Source of the DNA: Streptomyces luteolus
GTDB taxonomy: Bacteria > Actinomycetota > Actinomycetes > Streptomycetales > Streptomycetaceae
Assembly: GCF_029968015.1 (NCBI RefSeq)
Contig: NZ_JASCIS010000021.1
Coordinates: 92,930 to 156,929, forward strand
Direction of reading: 5' to 3'
DNA length: 64,000 nucleotides
The stretch's first letter is position 1. Every line of letters starts with the position of its first letter. Of this stretch, positions 33,152-41,931 are shown piece by piece. The translations under genes and the position numbers were made by a program. The notes beneath the pieces were generated by a model. That model worked only from the letters and a program-made list of their open reading frames with translations, was not told the origin of the DNA and searched no databases.

Positions 33152-33604
33152 ATGAGCCACACGAAGCCGGACATCTCCGGGCGGGACGACCTCGACCTAC
33201 TCCTCCGCCGCTTCTACACCGCCGCCTTCGCGGACCCGCTGATCGGGCCGTTCTTCACGCAGATCGCGGGCACGGACCTGGAGGTCCACCTGCCGCGCAT
33301 CACCGACTTCTGGGAGCGGGCGCTCTTCCGCACGGCCGACTACCACCGCAACGCCTTCGCCCCGCACGCCGCCCTGCACGCCGTGGAGCCCCTGACCGCC
33401 GCCCACTTCGGCCGCTGGGTCCAGCTCTGGCACGCCACCGTGGACGGCCTGCACCTGGGGCCGAACGCGGAGCGGGCCAAGGCCCAGGGGGAGCGGATCG
33501 CGATGGCCCTGCTGCGGCGGCTGAGCGGCCGCGACGCGGACACGTCCGGCACCGGTCCTGGGTTCGTACCGCTGGCGGCGGTGGAACTGCGGGCGGCCGC
33601 CTAG
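33152..33604 (+). CDS. Truncated hemoglobin, group III-like
   Basis: A 150-residue heme protein of the 2-on-2 globin family. Landmarks are LLRRFYTAAFADPLIGPFF, a conserved Phe/Trp region (ITDFWERALF), the proximal-His region HNAFAPHAAL and HFGRWVQLWHATVDGLHLGP. Such proteins bind O2 or NO. A link to nitrite/NO metabolism (nirBD 4 kb away) is possible but unproven. About 25 residues at the C-terminus are extra. The start ATG 33152 has GGAAC 5 nt upstream, a weak ribosome site. Confidence 0.87.
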   Translation: MSHTKPDISGRDDLDLLLRRFYTAAFADPLIGPFFTQIAGTDLEVHLPRITDFWERALFRTADYHRNAFAPHAALHAVEPLTAAHFGRWVQLWHATVDGLHLGPNAERAKAQGERIAMALLRRLSGRDADTSGTGPGFVPLAAVELRAAA

Positions 33605-33641
33605 GGGACGTCCAACCCGGCATCAGGTGTGCCGATCATTC

Positions 33642-33658
33642 TTGACCGTGCGTTCCAG
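33642..33658. promoter_or_regulatory. Candidate TetR operator in its own promoter
   Basis: TTGACCGTGCGTTCCAG overlaps the -35 of tetR. Its reverse complement matches the site at 34322-34338 in 13 of 17 positions. Confidence 0.6.
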
Positions 33659-33671
33659 TCAGGGCTAGAGT
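33642..33671 (+). promoter_or_regulatory. tetR promoter, leaderless type
   Basis: -35 TTGACC (33642-33647), 18-bp spacer and -10 TAGAGT (33666-33671) are followed by 7 nt and the ATG at 33679. There is no ribosome site, consistent with a leaderless mRNA. Confidence 0.65.
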
Positions 33672-33678
33672 CGTCCAC

Positions 33679-34266
33679 ATGGCACGCACCAAGGAGTTCG
33701 ACCCCGACGCCGCGCTCCAGGCAGCTCTTGAGCTGTTCTGGCGACGTGGGTACGAGGCGACCTCGATGGCCGATCTCGTCGGCCACCTCGGTATCGGCCG
33801 TGCCAGCCTCTACGCGACCTTCGGCAACAAGCGCGAGCTGTACCTGAAGGCCATGGACCGGTACGCGCAGACGCGTGACCCGGCCCTGCTCGCCGAGTTG
33901 TCGCAGCCGGGTCCGGTGCTGCCGGCCGTGCGCGCCCTGGTGCGCCGGTTCGCCGACGAGGCCTCGGACGAGCAACTCCGTCTGTCCGGCTGCCTCGTCA
34001 CCAATACGGCCGCCGAAATGGCCCCGCACGACACGGCCGCCGCCCGCCGGGTGGAGGTCAGCTGGGATCACATCGAGACTCCGCTGTACGCCGCGCTCGT
34101 CCGGGCCCAGGCGCAGGGTGAGCTGCCCGAAGGCCGTGACCCGCGGGCCCTCTCGCGGATGCTGCTCGTGCTGATGCAGGGTCTGCGCGTGGTGGGCAAG
34201 GCGTCGAGCGACCCGGCCAGGGTGCGGGACGCGGCGGAGCAGGCACTGCGGCTGCTCGACGGATAG
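33679..34266 (+). CDS. TetR family regulator of MFS/SDR operon
   Basis: A 195-residue repressor. The HTH spans residues ~8-50 (FDPDAALQAALELFWRRG, then MADLVGHLGIGRASLYATF). The C-terminal effector domain starts with the common QTRDPALLAEL and SGCLVTNTAAEMAPHD (TetR_C_16-like). The gene starts directly downstream of a leaderless-type promoter and precedes, in the same direction, the MFS gene whose promoter holds the same operator. It most likely represses itself and the exporter and SDR genes. A 9-bp duplication spans its stop. Confidence 0.92.
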   Translation: MARTKEFDPDAALQAALELFWRRGYEATSMADLVGHLGIGRASLYATFGNKRELYLKAMDRYAQTRDPALLAELSQPGPVLPAVRALVRRFADEASDEQLRLSGCLVTNTAAEMAPHDTAAARRVEVSWDHIETPLYAALVRAQAQGELPEGRDPRALSRMLLVLMQGLRVVGKASSDPARVRDAAEQALRLLDG

Positions 34267-34276
34267 AACGGATAGA
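34259..34276 (+). repeat. 9-bp duplication spanning the tetR stop codon
   Basis: ACGGATAGA occurs twice in tandem (34259-34267, 34268-34276). The TAG stop (34264-34266) is in the first copy. Confidence 0.75.
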
Positions 34277-34321
34277 GCGGGTGGGGAGGCGGGCGAGGTG
34301 GGCTCTTTTTTTGCGTTAATA

Positions 34322-34338
34322 CTGGACCGATCGTTCAA
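34322..34338. promoter_or_regulatory. Candidate TetR operator at MFS promoter
   Basis: CTGGACCGATCGTTCAA is a near-palindrome around CGATCG, 24 bp before the MFS gene. It matches the reverse complement of the site in the tetR promoter. Confidence 0.65.
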
Positions 34339-34361
34339 TAAAAATCACTCTTGGGGGAGAC

Positions 34362-35741
34362 ATGGCTGGGCATCACACGACCGTCCTCGTCGAGGACCCG
34401 CCCGAAGCCGTCCCGCGCACCGCGCCCGCCTTCGCGCTGCTCGGCGCGGTACAGGTCTGCCTGATCTTCACGCTCGCCGTCATCGCCGTACCGCTGCCCC
34501 GGATCGGCCGCGAATTCGCCCTGGGGCGGGCCGACTTGATCCTGCTCAGCGCGGCCTACGGGCTCACGTTCGCAGGGCTGCTGCTCTTCGGCGGGCGCGT
34601 CGCCGACCGCTGGGGCGGGCGCCGGGCGCTCACCGCCGGGCTGCTGCTCTTCGGCGCCGCCTCCGCCCTCGCTCCGGCGGCACCGGACCACACGGTGCTC
34701 CTCGCCGCCCGCTTCGCGCAGGGCGCGGGCGCGGCGCTCGTCGCGCCGGCCGCCCTCGCGGTGCTGCGCACGGTGTTCCCGGAGCCCGCCGCGTACGGCC
34801 GGGCCATGGCGGCCTGGGGCGGGCTTTCCGTGCTCGGAGCCACCGCGGGCAATCTGCTCTCCGGAGTCGTCTCGGCCCTCTGGTCCTGGCGGCTCGCCCT
34901 CGCGCTGCCGCTCGCCGTCGCGGCCCTGGCCCTCGCTCTCGCGCCCCGTCTCCTGCCGCCCACCGCCCCGGGCGCCGGACGCGCCCTGGACCTGCCGGGG
35001 GCGCTGCTCGCCACCGGCGGACTGCTCGGCGCCGGTCACGGGCTCGTCATGACCGACGCGTACGCCTGGACCGCGCCGCAGGTGCTGGTGCCGCTCGGCG
35101 CCGGGGTGGCCCTGCTCGCCGGATTCGTGGCGGTCGAACGCCGGGCCCCCGACCCGCTCCTTCCGCCCGGGTTCCTGCACGTGCAGCGGCGCGCCGCCGG
35201 GCTCGCCGCGGTCGCGCTGACCGCCGCAGGTACGGCCACCGTGTTCGTCGTCCTCTCGCTCCACCTGCAGCAGGTCCGCGACTGGTCGCCGCTGCCCACC
35301 TCGGCCGCCTTCGTGCCGTTCGCGGTGGCGCTGATCGCCGCAGGACGGATCGCGGGCCCACTGATCGGGCGGTACGGCGCGGCCCGCGTGACCGGCGCGG
35401 GGCTGGGCACCGGAGCCGTCGGCCTCGCGCTCCTCGCCGCCACCGGCCTCGACCCCGGCATCCCGTACGGCTACGGCCTTCTGCCCGGTCTGGTGCTGCT
35501 GCCCGCGGGTGCGGCGCTGTCCTTCGCGGGCGCCGCCGTGCTCGCCATGGAGTCCGTCGCCCCCGCTGACGTGGGCCTCGCAGGGGGCGTCATGAACACC
35601 GCGATGGAGTTCGGGCCGACCGTCCTGTTCGCCGCCCTGCTCACCGTGGGCGGAGACCCCTCGACCCTCTTCGTCACGGCGGTGCTGTTCGCCGCGCTCG
35701 CCGTCCACCATCTGTCCGCCCGGATCACCCGAACCATCTGA
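34362..35741 (+). CDS. MFS transporter, DHA2-like
   Basis: A 459-residue membrane transporter with 12-14 predicted spans. Motif A reads GGRVADRWGGRRAL; FAQGAGAALVAPAALAVLRT and GGLSVLGATAGNLLSG are family-typical. Probable role: export of a small toxic molecule, perhaps made or sensed with the downstream SDRs. GGGGGAGA lies 3 nt before the ATG. Very Ala/Gly/Leu-rich composition. Operon order is TetR, MFS, SDR, SDR; the MFS promoter carries the shared TetR-type operator. Confidence 0.9.
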   Translation: MAGHHTTVLVEDPPEAVPRTAPAFALLGAVQVCLIFTLAVIAVPLPRIGREFALGRADLILLSAAYGLTFAGLLLFGGRVADRWGGRRALTAGLLLFGAASALAPAAPDHTVLLAARFAQGAGAALVAPAALAVLRTVFPEPAAYGRAMAAWGGLSVLGATAGNLLSGVVSALWSWRLALALPLAVAALALALAPRLLPPTAPGAGRALDLPGALLATGGLLGAGHGLVMTDAYAWTAPQVLVPLGAGVALLAGFVAVERRAPDPLLPPGFLHVQRRAAGLAAVALTAAGTATVFVVLSLHLQQVRDWSPLPTSAAFVPFAVALIAAGRIAGPLIGRYGAARVTGAGLGTGAVGLALLAATGLDPGIPYGYGLLPGLVLLPAGAALSFAGAAVLAMESVAPADVGLAGGVMNTAMEFGPTVLFAALLTVGGDPSTLFVTAVLFAALAVHHLSARITRTI

Positions 35742-35770
35742 CGCATCAACGCAATCAAGGGAGTCACCTC

Positions 35771-36550
35771 ATGACCAACTTCACGTCACGTACCCGCTTC
35801 ACCGGCAAGTCCGTCCTCGTCACCGGCGGCGGCAGCGGTCTCGGCCGCGCCATCGCGCTCGCCTTCGCCGCCGAGGGCGCGCACGTCGCCGTGGCCGGGC
35901 GGGGGGAGGGTCCGCTCAAGGAGACCGTCCAGCTGATCGAGGAGCAGGGCGGCACCGCGTTCGCCGTGACCGCCGACGTCAGCAGCGCAGGGGAGGTCCA
36001 GGCCGCCGTGCGCGCGGTGGTCGACCGCTTCGGCTCGCTCGACGTGGCCGTCAACAACGCCGGTGTGCTGCGCGCCGGTACGCCCCTCGCCGAGCTCTCC
36101 GAGGAGGACTGGCGCACCCAGCTCGACATCAACGTCACCGGCGTGTTCCTGGCCCTGCGCGCCGAGATCGCCGAGATGCGAGGCCAGTCGACCGGCGGCG
36201 CCATCGTCAACATCGCCTCCAACCTCGGCCCGCACCTGCGCATCCCCGGCGCCGCCGCCTACGCCGCGACCAAGGCCGCCGTCTGGGCCCTCACCCGAGG
36301 CGCGGCGCTCGACCACATCGGGGACGGCGTCCGCGTCAACTCGGTCAGCCCCGGCGCCTCGGACACCTCCATGTCGCTGCTGCCCGGCGAGAACGAGGCG
36401 GGGCGTGCCGAGCGGATGCGGGAGACGAACCCGCTCGGCCGGGTCGCGAGCCGCGACGAGGTCGCCGCCGCGGTGCTCTACCTGGCGTCCCCGGAGGCCG
36501 GTTCCCTTGTCGGCACCGACCTCGTCGTGGACGGCGGCGCCGCCGCCTGA
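35771..36550 (+). CDS. Short-chain dehydrogenase/reductase
   Basis: A 259-residue classical SDR. The cofactor motif TGGGSGLG, NNAG, catalytic Ser in IVNIASN, Tyr-x3-Lys in YAATK and the C-terminal VVDGG are all present. The Arg after the second strand (GRGEG) favours NADP(H). Substrate unknown. It follows the MFS gene by 29 nt, with a good ribosome site (AAGGGAG), and is probably co-transcribed under the TetR regulator. Confidence 0.92.
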   Translation: MTNFTSRTRFTGKSVLVTGGGSGLGRAIALAFAAEGAHVAVAGRGEGPLKETVQLIEEQGGTAFAVTADVSSAGEVQAAVRAVVDRFGSLDVAVNNAGVLRAGTPLAELSEEDWRTQLDINVTGVFLALRAEIAEMRGQSTGGAIVNIASNLGPHLRIPGAAAYAATKAAVWALTRGAALDHIGDGVRVNSVSPGASDTSMSLLPGENEAGRAERMRETNPLGRVASRDEVAAAVLYLASPEAGSLVGTDLVVDGGAAA

Positions 36551-36605
36551 GCCGGACCGGGGTCGTACGCTGGAACGTCCCGACCTCTCCGGAAGGACAC
36601 ATCCC

Positions 36606-37526
36606 ATGCCGGGCTGGAACGCGAGCGACATCCCCGACCAGAGTGGCCGCACGGCCGTCGTGACCGGGGCCAACAGTGGCATCGGCTATGTCACGGCACG
36701 CGAACTGGCCCGGCGCGGCGCCCGCGTGGTCCTCGCCTGCCGCAGTGAGTCCCGGGGCACGGAGGCCGTGTCCCGGCTCACCGCCGAAGTGCCGGGCGCC
36801 GAGGTCGAGTTCGCGCCGCTCGACCTCGGCGACCTGAAGTCCGTACGGGAGTTCGCGGGCTCGCACGCGCCCGCGCGGATCGATCTGCTGATCAACAACG
36901 CGGGCGTCATGGCCCTGCCGTACGCGCGGACCGCCGACGGCTTCGAGACCCAGTTCGGGGTGAACCACCTCGGCCACTTCGCCCTCACCGGGCTGCTGCT
37001 GCCCCGCATCGAGAACGTCGACGGCGCCCGCGTCGTGACCGTCTCCAGCGGACTGCACGTCCTCGCCAACATCGACATCGGCGACCTCAACAGTGAGCGC
37101 CGCTATCGCCGTTGGGTCGCGTACGGCCGCTCCAAGACCGCCAACCTGCTGTTCACGCACGAGTTGGCGAGGCGCCTGGCCGCCGCGGGTTCGGGTGTCG
37201 TCGCCGCTGCCGCCCACCCCGGTTACGCCAGTACCAACCTGCAGACCGCCGGGCCCCGGATGGAGGGCCGCCGGGGCATCGAGCGGGCCGCCGGGCTTGC
37301 CAACCGGATCGTCGCCCAGTCGGCACAGGCCGGTGCCCTGCCCACGCTGTACGCGGCCACGGCGCCAGGCGTCCGGCCCGACTCCTTCACGGGCCCCCGC
37401 CTCCAGGGCTGGCGCGGCGCCCCCGCGAAGTCGTGGCGGGCACCGTGGACTCGCAACGACATTGCGGGGGAGCGGCTCTGGGTGGCGTCCGAGCAGCTCA
37501 CGGGCGTGGCGTACGGACTCGGCTGA
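36606..37526 (+). CDS. Short-chain dehydrogenase, retinol-dehydrogenase-like
   Basis: A 306-residue SDR of the extended, RDH/WWOX-like type. Features are TGANSGIG, RSESRGTEA (NADP preference), NNAGVMALP, FGVNHLGHFALTGLLLP, VVTVSSGLH and YGRSKTANLLF with catalytic Tyr and Lys. The C-terminal part is longer than in the preceding SDR. Probably the last gene of the TetR-controlled unit, 55 nt after the first SDR. GGAAGGA precedes the ATG. Confidence 0.92.
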   Translation: MPGWNASDIPDQSGRTAVVTGANSGIGYVTARELARRGARVVLACRSESRGTEAVSRLTAEVPGAEVEFAPLDLGDLKSVREFAGSHAPARIDLLINNAGVMALPYARTADGFETQFGVNHLGHFALTGLLLPRIENVDGARVVTVSSGLHVLANIDIGDLNSERRYRRWVAYGRSKTANLLFTHELARRLAAAGSGVVAAAAHPGYASTNLQTAGPRMEGRRGIERAAGLANRIVAQSAQAGALPTLYAATAPGVRPDSFTGPRLQGWRGAPAKSWRAPWTRNDIAGERLWVASEQLTGVAYGLG

Positions 37527-37541
37527 CGCGGGCGGCGCTGC

Positions 37542-37901
37542 TCAGGCGGCGACGCGCACCGCGTACGCCCGCACCGAGACCTCCTCGTCGTCCAGGCACC
37601 GCCCCGTCGTCAGGTCGAAGCGCTGCTTGAGAAGCGGGGACGCGACGAACGCCGAGCCGTCGGAGGACCCCATCAGGCCTCGGGAGAGGACCGCCGCGCC
37701 CGTGAACGGGTCGTGGTTGTCGATCGCGTACCAGCGGCCCGTGCGGTCCTGGAAGACCGCTGCCTGGCCGCCGTCGGGGAGCAGGACCGCCACGCCGCGG
37801 CCGGGGGTGATCCGGGTCGGGTCGTCGCAGACGGGCAGCCAGTCGCCGTCCACGTACAGCTGGACGTATGCAGTGGTCGTCTCAACAGCGAGGATCGTCA
37901 T
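37542..37901 (-). CDS. nirD: Nitrite reductase small subunit
   Basis: A 119-residue Rieske-like subunit of assimilatory NADH-dependent nitrite reductase. It lacks the CxH...CxxH iron-sulfur ligands, as usual for NirD. Landmarks: GRGVAVLLPDGGQAAVFQ, RWYAIDNHDPFTGAAVLSRG, LKQRFDLTTGRCLDDE. It overlaps the nirB stop (ATGA). It is the last gene of the three-gene operon nirB-reductase unit. Confidence 0.95.
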   Translation of the reverse strand: MTILAVETTTAYVQLYVDGDWLPVCDDPTRITPGRGVAVLLPDGGQAAVFQDRTGRWYAIDNHDPFTGAAVLSRGLMGSSDGSAFVASPLLKQRFDLTTGRCLDDEEVSVRAYAVRVAA

Positions 37902-40489
37902 CGGGTCGCGGTTCCTTCCAGGGGGCGGGTGGTCAGGTTCAGGAGGGGCAGTTCGGGCTTGATCTGGTTGCGTTCCGGTACGAACCGGACGGTCGGGTCC
38001 GGGACTTCGGGGGCGTTCACGAACGAGACGAAGCGGGCCAGGCGCTCCGGGTCGTCGAGGGTGGACGCCCACTCGTCGCGGTAGCCGGAGACGTGGGCCG
38101 TCATCAGCGCCTCCAGGTCGGCGCAGATGCCGAGGGAGTCCTCGACCACCACGTCCCGTACGTGGTCCAGGCCGCCCTCGATCCGCTCCAGCCAGGTCGA
38201 CGTGCGCTCCAGGCGGTCGGCCGTGCGGATGTAGAACATCAGGAAGCGGTCGATCAGACGGATCAGCCCGTCGTCGTCGAGGTCCTGGGCGAGCAGGTCC
38301 GCGTGGCGCGGGGTCGCGCCGCCGTTGCCGCCGACGTACAGGTTCCAGCCGTTGGACGTGGCGATCACGCCGAAGTCCTTGGACTGGGCCTCCGCGCACT
38401 CGCGGGCGCAGCCGGAGACCGCCGACTTCAGCTTGTGCGGGGAGCGCAGGCCCCGGTAGCGCAGCTCCAGGTCGATCGCCATGCGGACGCTGTCCTGCAC
38501 GCCGTAGCGGCACCAGGTCGAGCCGACGCAGGACTTCACGGTACGGAGAGATTTCCCGTACGCGTGGCCGGACTCGAAGCCCGCGTCCACCAACTTGGCC
38601 CAGATGAGCGGGAGTTGCTCGACCCGCGCGCCGAACATGTCGATGCGCTGGCCGCCCGTGATCTTCGTGTAGAGGCCGAAGTCGCGGGCGACCTCGCCGA
38701 TCACGATCAGCTTCTCCGGGGTGATCTCGCCGCCGGGGATGCGCGGCACGATCGAGTACGAGCCGTTCTTCTGCAGGTTGGCGAGGAAGTGGTCGTTGGT
38801 GTCCTGGAGCGCGGCCTGCTCGCCGTCCAGGACGTAGCCGTCCGCGCCGAGCGTGGGCGCGAGGGACGCGATGATCGAGCCGATCGTCGGCTTGCAGATC
38901 TCGCAGCCGTCGCCGCCGCGCGCCTCCGCGCGGCCGTGCGCGTCCAGGAGTTCCCGGTACGAGGTGAGGCGCAGGGCGAGCACGATCTCGTACAGTTCCT
39001 GGCGGGTCTGGGCGAAGCAGCCGCACAGGCCCTTGTCGACCTCGACGCCGCCCGCCTCCAGCTCGGCGGTGACCAGCTGGCCGAGGACCTTCACACAACT
39101 GCCGCAGCCCGTACCGGCCTTGGTGCACTTCTTGACCTCCGGCACGCTCGTGCAGGAGTGCTCGGTGACCGCGCCCCGGATGGCGCCCTTGGTGACGTTG
39201 TGGCAGGAGCAGATGACGGCCTCGTCGGGGAGCGCCGTCGGGCCGAGGGCCACGGGTGCGCCCGCGCCGGCGGGCAGGACCAGCTGCTCGGGGGAGATCG
39301 GCGGCACGGAGCCGGTCAGCGGACGCAGCATGCCGTACGACTCGGCGTCGCCGACGAGGACGCCGCCGAGCAGCTCGCCGCCCGCGCCGACTACCAGCTT
39401 CTTGTACGTGCCGGAGCGGGAGTCCGCGTACACGACGTCCAGGGAGCCCTCGGCGGTGCCGTGCGCGTCGCCGAAGGACGCCACGTCCACGCCGAGCAGC
39501 TTCAGCTTGGTCGACATGTCGGCCCCGGTGAAGCCGTTCCCGTTCTCCTGGTCGGCGATCGCGGCCGCCGCGACCTGCGCCATCTCGTAACCGGGCGCGA
39601 CCAGGCCGTACACCCGGCCGTCCGCCGCGAGCGCGCACTCGCCGATCGCGAAGACCTTCGGGTCGGCGGTGCGGCACCGCTCGTCCACGGTGATGCCGCC
39701 GCGCTCGCCGACCGCCAGGCCGCAGTCCCGGGCCAGCTGGTCGCGGGGGCGGACGCCCGCGCTGAACACGACCATGTCCGTGGCCAGTTCGGAGCCGTCC
39801 GAAAGGCGCATGGCGGTGACGGAGCCGTCCTCACCGGTGACGATCTCCTGCGTGCCGGTGCCGGTGTGCACGGTCAGGCCCATGCCGGTGATCGTGCGGT
39901 GCAGCGCGGCGCCGCCGCCCTCGTCGACCTGCACCGGCATGAGGCGCGGCGCGAACTCGACGATGTGGGTGCTCAGGCCGAGGCCCTTCAGGGCGCCCGC
40001 CGCCTCCAGGCCGAGCAGACCGCCACCCACGACGGCGCCGGTCGTGGCGTTCTTCGCGTACTCCTCGATCGCGAGCAGGTCCTCGATCGTGCGGTAGACG
40101 AAGCAGCCCGCGGCGTCCTTGCCCGGCACGGGCGGCACGAACGGGTACGAGCCGGTGGCGAGCACCAGCGTGTCGTACGCGACCGTCAGACCCGAGCGGG
40201 CCGTGACGACGCCGCGCTCCCGGTCGATGGTCTCGGCCGGGTCGCCCAGGTGCAGTTCGATGCCGTACTTGTCGAGGAACTCGGCGTCCGACAGGGAGAG
40301 TTCCTCGGGCGTGCGGCCCGCGAAGTACGAGGTGAGCTGCACCCGGTCATAGGCGGGGCGGGGCTCCTCGCACAGGACGACCACCCGGTCGCGTCCGGCG
40401 ACGCCGTGCTCGGCCAGGGCCTCCAGGAACCGCTGGCCGACCATGCCGTGGCCGACGAGCACGATCGTGCGGGGGGTTGCTGTGGACAT
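37898..40489 (-). CDS. nirB: Assimilatory nitrite reductase large subunit
   Basis: It reduces nitrite to ammonium with NADH, using FAD, Fe-S and siroheme. It has 863 residues, the usual length. Order: N-terminal FAD/NADH domain (VLVGHGMVGQRFLEAL, VLATGSYPFVPP, GAVVGGGLLGLEAAG), BFD-like [2Fe-2S] domains (CSCHNVTKGAIRG, CTKAGTGCGSC), then two sulfite/nitrite reductase halves with siroheme/[4Fe-4S] cysteines in CVGSTWCRYG and SGCARECAEA. ATG 40489 overlaps the stop of the upstream oxidoreductase (TGATG) and nirD overlaps its own stop, so all three are coupled. The operon has a GlnR-like box at 41741-41778. Siroheme is supplied by the chelatase at 54161. Confidence 0.97.
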   Translation of the reverse strand: MSTATPRTIVLVGHGMVGQRFLEALAEHGVAGRDRVVVLCEEPRPAYDRVQLTSYFAGRTPEELSLSDAEFLDKYGIELHLGDPAETIDRERGVVTARSGLTVAYDTLVLATGSYPFVPPVPGKDAAGCFVYRTIEDLLAIEEYAKNATTGAVVGGGLLGLEAAGALKGLGLSTHIVEFAPRLMPVQVDEGGGAALHRTITGMGLTVHTGTGTQEIVTGEDGSVTAMRLSDGSELATDMVVFSAGVRPRDQLARDCGLAVGERGGITVDERCRTADPKVFAIGECALAADGRVYGLVAPGYEMAQVAAAAIADQENGNGFTGADMSTKLKLLGVDVASFGDAHGTAEGSLDVVYADSRSGTYKKLVVGAGGELLGGVLVGDAESYGMLRPLTGSVPPISPEQLVLPAGAGAPVALGPTALPDEAVICSCHNVTKGAIRGAVTEHSCTSVPEVKKCTKAGTGCGSCVKVLGQLVTAELEAGGVEVDKGLCGCFAQTRQELYEIVLALRLTSYRELLDAHGRAEARGGDGCEICKPTIGSIIASLAPTLGADGYVLDGEQAALQDTNDHFLANLQKNGSYSIVPRIPGGEITPEKLIVIGEVARDFGLYTKITGGQRIDMFGARVEQLPLIWAKLVDAGFESGHAYGKSLRTVKSCVGSTWCRYGVQDSVRMAIDLELRYRGLRSPHKLKSAVSGCARECAEAQSKDFGVIATSNGWNLYVGGNGGATPRHADLLAQDLDDDGLIRLIDRFLMFYIRTADRLERTSTWLERIEGGLDHVRDVVVEDSLGICADLEALMTAHVSGYRDEWASTLDDPERLARFVSFVNAPEVPDPTVRFVPERNQIKPELPLLNLTTRPLEGTATR

Positions 40490-41718
40490 CAGGAGCCTCC
40501 GTCAGGGGTGAGCAGATGGAGCAGGGGCGCCTCGGGAAGCGGCTCTGCGGCCTCCCAGGCACGGGCGAGCGCGCCGACGGTGCCGAGCTCGCCGAGGAGT
40601 ACGCCGCCGACCAGGCGGTCGTCGCGGACGACGACCTGGCGGTAGGTGCCGCGGGTGGCGTCGGCGAGGCGGACCACGTCGTCGCCGGGCAGCGGGTCGG
40701 ACTCGCCGAAGGTGGCGAGGTCCAGGGGCCCGGTCCCGTTCAGGGTGAGGCGGGTCAGGGCGCGGGTGCCGGTGTAGCGGGGCCCGTCAGTCCTGGCGAG
40801 CGACTCGGCCAGGGCGTCGGCCTGTTCGACCGCCGGGGCGGCCAGACCGTAGACCGTGCCGTCGTGCTCGGCGCAGTCGCCGATGGCGTGGATGTGCGGG
40901 TCGCTGGTCCGCAGCTCGTCGTCGACGACGATGCCGCGCCGCACGTCCAGACCGGCCGCCTGGGCGAGCCCGACGCGGGGCCGCACCCCGCAGGCGAGGA
41001 CGACGAGGTCGGCGCCGAGCGCGTAGCCGTCGGCCAGCGTGACGCCGGTGACCGCTCCGTCCTGGGTGATCAGGCCGCGCACCCGGCACTCGGTGTGCAC
41101 CTCCACGCCCAGGCCGCTCAGGTGCCGCTGCACCAAGTCGCCCGCTGTGGCGTCGAGTTGGCGTTCCATGAGCCGTTCGCCCTGCTGGGCCACGACGACC
41201 TGTGCGCCGCGCTCGGCGAGCGCACGCGCCGCGGACACCCCGAGCAGCCCGCCGCCGATGACGACGGCCCGGCTGCCCTCCCGTACGGCCTGGGAGAGGG
41301 CGAGGCAGTCGTCCATGGTGCGGAACGCGTGCACGCCGTCAGGCAGTCCGGCACCGGGTGCCAGCCCGCGCAGCGGCGGGAGCACCGGGTTCGAGCCGGT
41401 CGCGAGGACCAGCTTGTCGTAGGCGACCCGGCCGCCGTCCGCGCAGTGCACGAACCGCCCTTCCCGGTCGATCCGCTCGACCCGGCCCCGGCGCACCGGC
41501 GCGGGCGAGGGCAGCGCGATCACCTCCGGCCCGTACCGCCCGGCAAGGACTTCGGCGAGCAGCACACGGTTGTACGGGGCGTGCCGCTCGTCGCCGAGCA
41601 GGGTGACGGCCAGGCCGGAGGCAGGTGCTGCCCCGCCCGCGGCCGAGGCCAGGGCGAGCTGCTGCGCGAGCCGTACGCCCGCCGTGCCCGCGCCGATCAC
41701 CACGATCTGTGAACCCAT
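40489..41718 (-). CDS. NADH:FAD oxidoreductase of nitrate/nitrite assimilation
   Basis: A 409-residue flavoprotein paralogous to the N-terminal domain of NirB. It has two Rossmann motifs (IVVIGAGTAGVRLAQQL and VVIGGGLLGVSAARAL), LVLATGSNPVLPPL and IHAIGDCAEHDG, with no Fe-S cysteines. It is the likely electron-donor subunit for the nitrate reductase NasA, or an accessory donor to NirB. It is first gene of the nirB-nirD operon, coupled by TGATG. No ribosome site is visible upstream of ATG 41718. A GlnR-like box lies 23 bp upstream. Confidence 0.9.
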   Translation of the reverse strand: MGSQIVVIGAGTAGVRLAQQLALASAAGGAAPASGLAVTLLGDERHAPYNRVLLAEVLAGRYGPEVIALPSPAPVRRGRVERIDREGRFVHCADGGRVAYDKLVLATGSNPVLPPLRGLAPGAGLPDGVHAFRTMDDCLALSQAVREGSRAVVIGGGLLGVSAARALAERGAQVVVAQQGERLMERQLDATAGDLVQRHLSGLGVEVHTECRVRGLITQDGAVTGVTLADGYALGADLVVLACGVRPRVGLAQAAGLDVRRGIVVDDELRTSDPHIHAIGDCAEHDGTVYGLAAPAVEQADALAESLARTDGPRYTGTRALTRLTLNGTGPLDLATFGESDPLPGDDVVRLADATRGTYRQVVVRDDRLVGGVLLGELGTVGALARAWEAAEPLPEAPLLHLLTPDGGS

Positions 41719-41740
41719 GCAAGGAGCGTGCGGCGCCGGT

Positions 41741-41778
41741 GTTACCCGTCCGCATCCCTTCTGTTTCCCGCACGGAAC
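41741..41778. promoter_or_regulatory. GlnR-like box upstream of nir operon
   Basis: GTTAC-n6-GCATC-n6-GTTTC-n6-GGAAC fits the a1-b1-a2-b2 layout of actinobacterial GlnR boxes (gTnAC-n6-GaAAC, repeated at 22 bp). The outer half-sites match well, the inner ones poorly. It predicts activation of nitrite assimilation under nitrogen limitation. Confidence 0.6.
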
Positions 41779-41915
41779 GCTGCCCTCAGCGGGGTGGGGC
41801 AGGGCGTGTGAGGTCCTTGCGGGCTTGGCTTAATCGTCCGTGAGGGGGTTCTCAAGGGAACCTTAAGGATGCCGGGCGGGGGCCTGACCTGGTGTTTTTG
41901 CGCGTCGGCAGGCTC

Positions 41916-41931
41916 TAGGTTCACTGCCGTG
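41916..41931 (+). promoter_or_regulatory. Leaderless-type -10 and GTG start
   Basis: TAGGTT (41916-41921) is followed by 7 nt and GTG at 41929, the typical spacing of leaderless Streptomyces genes. Confidence 0.5.
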
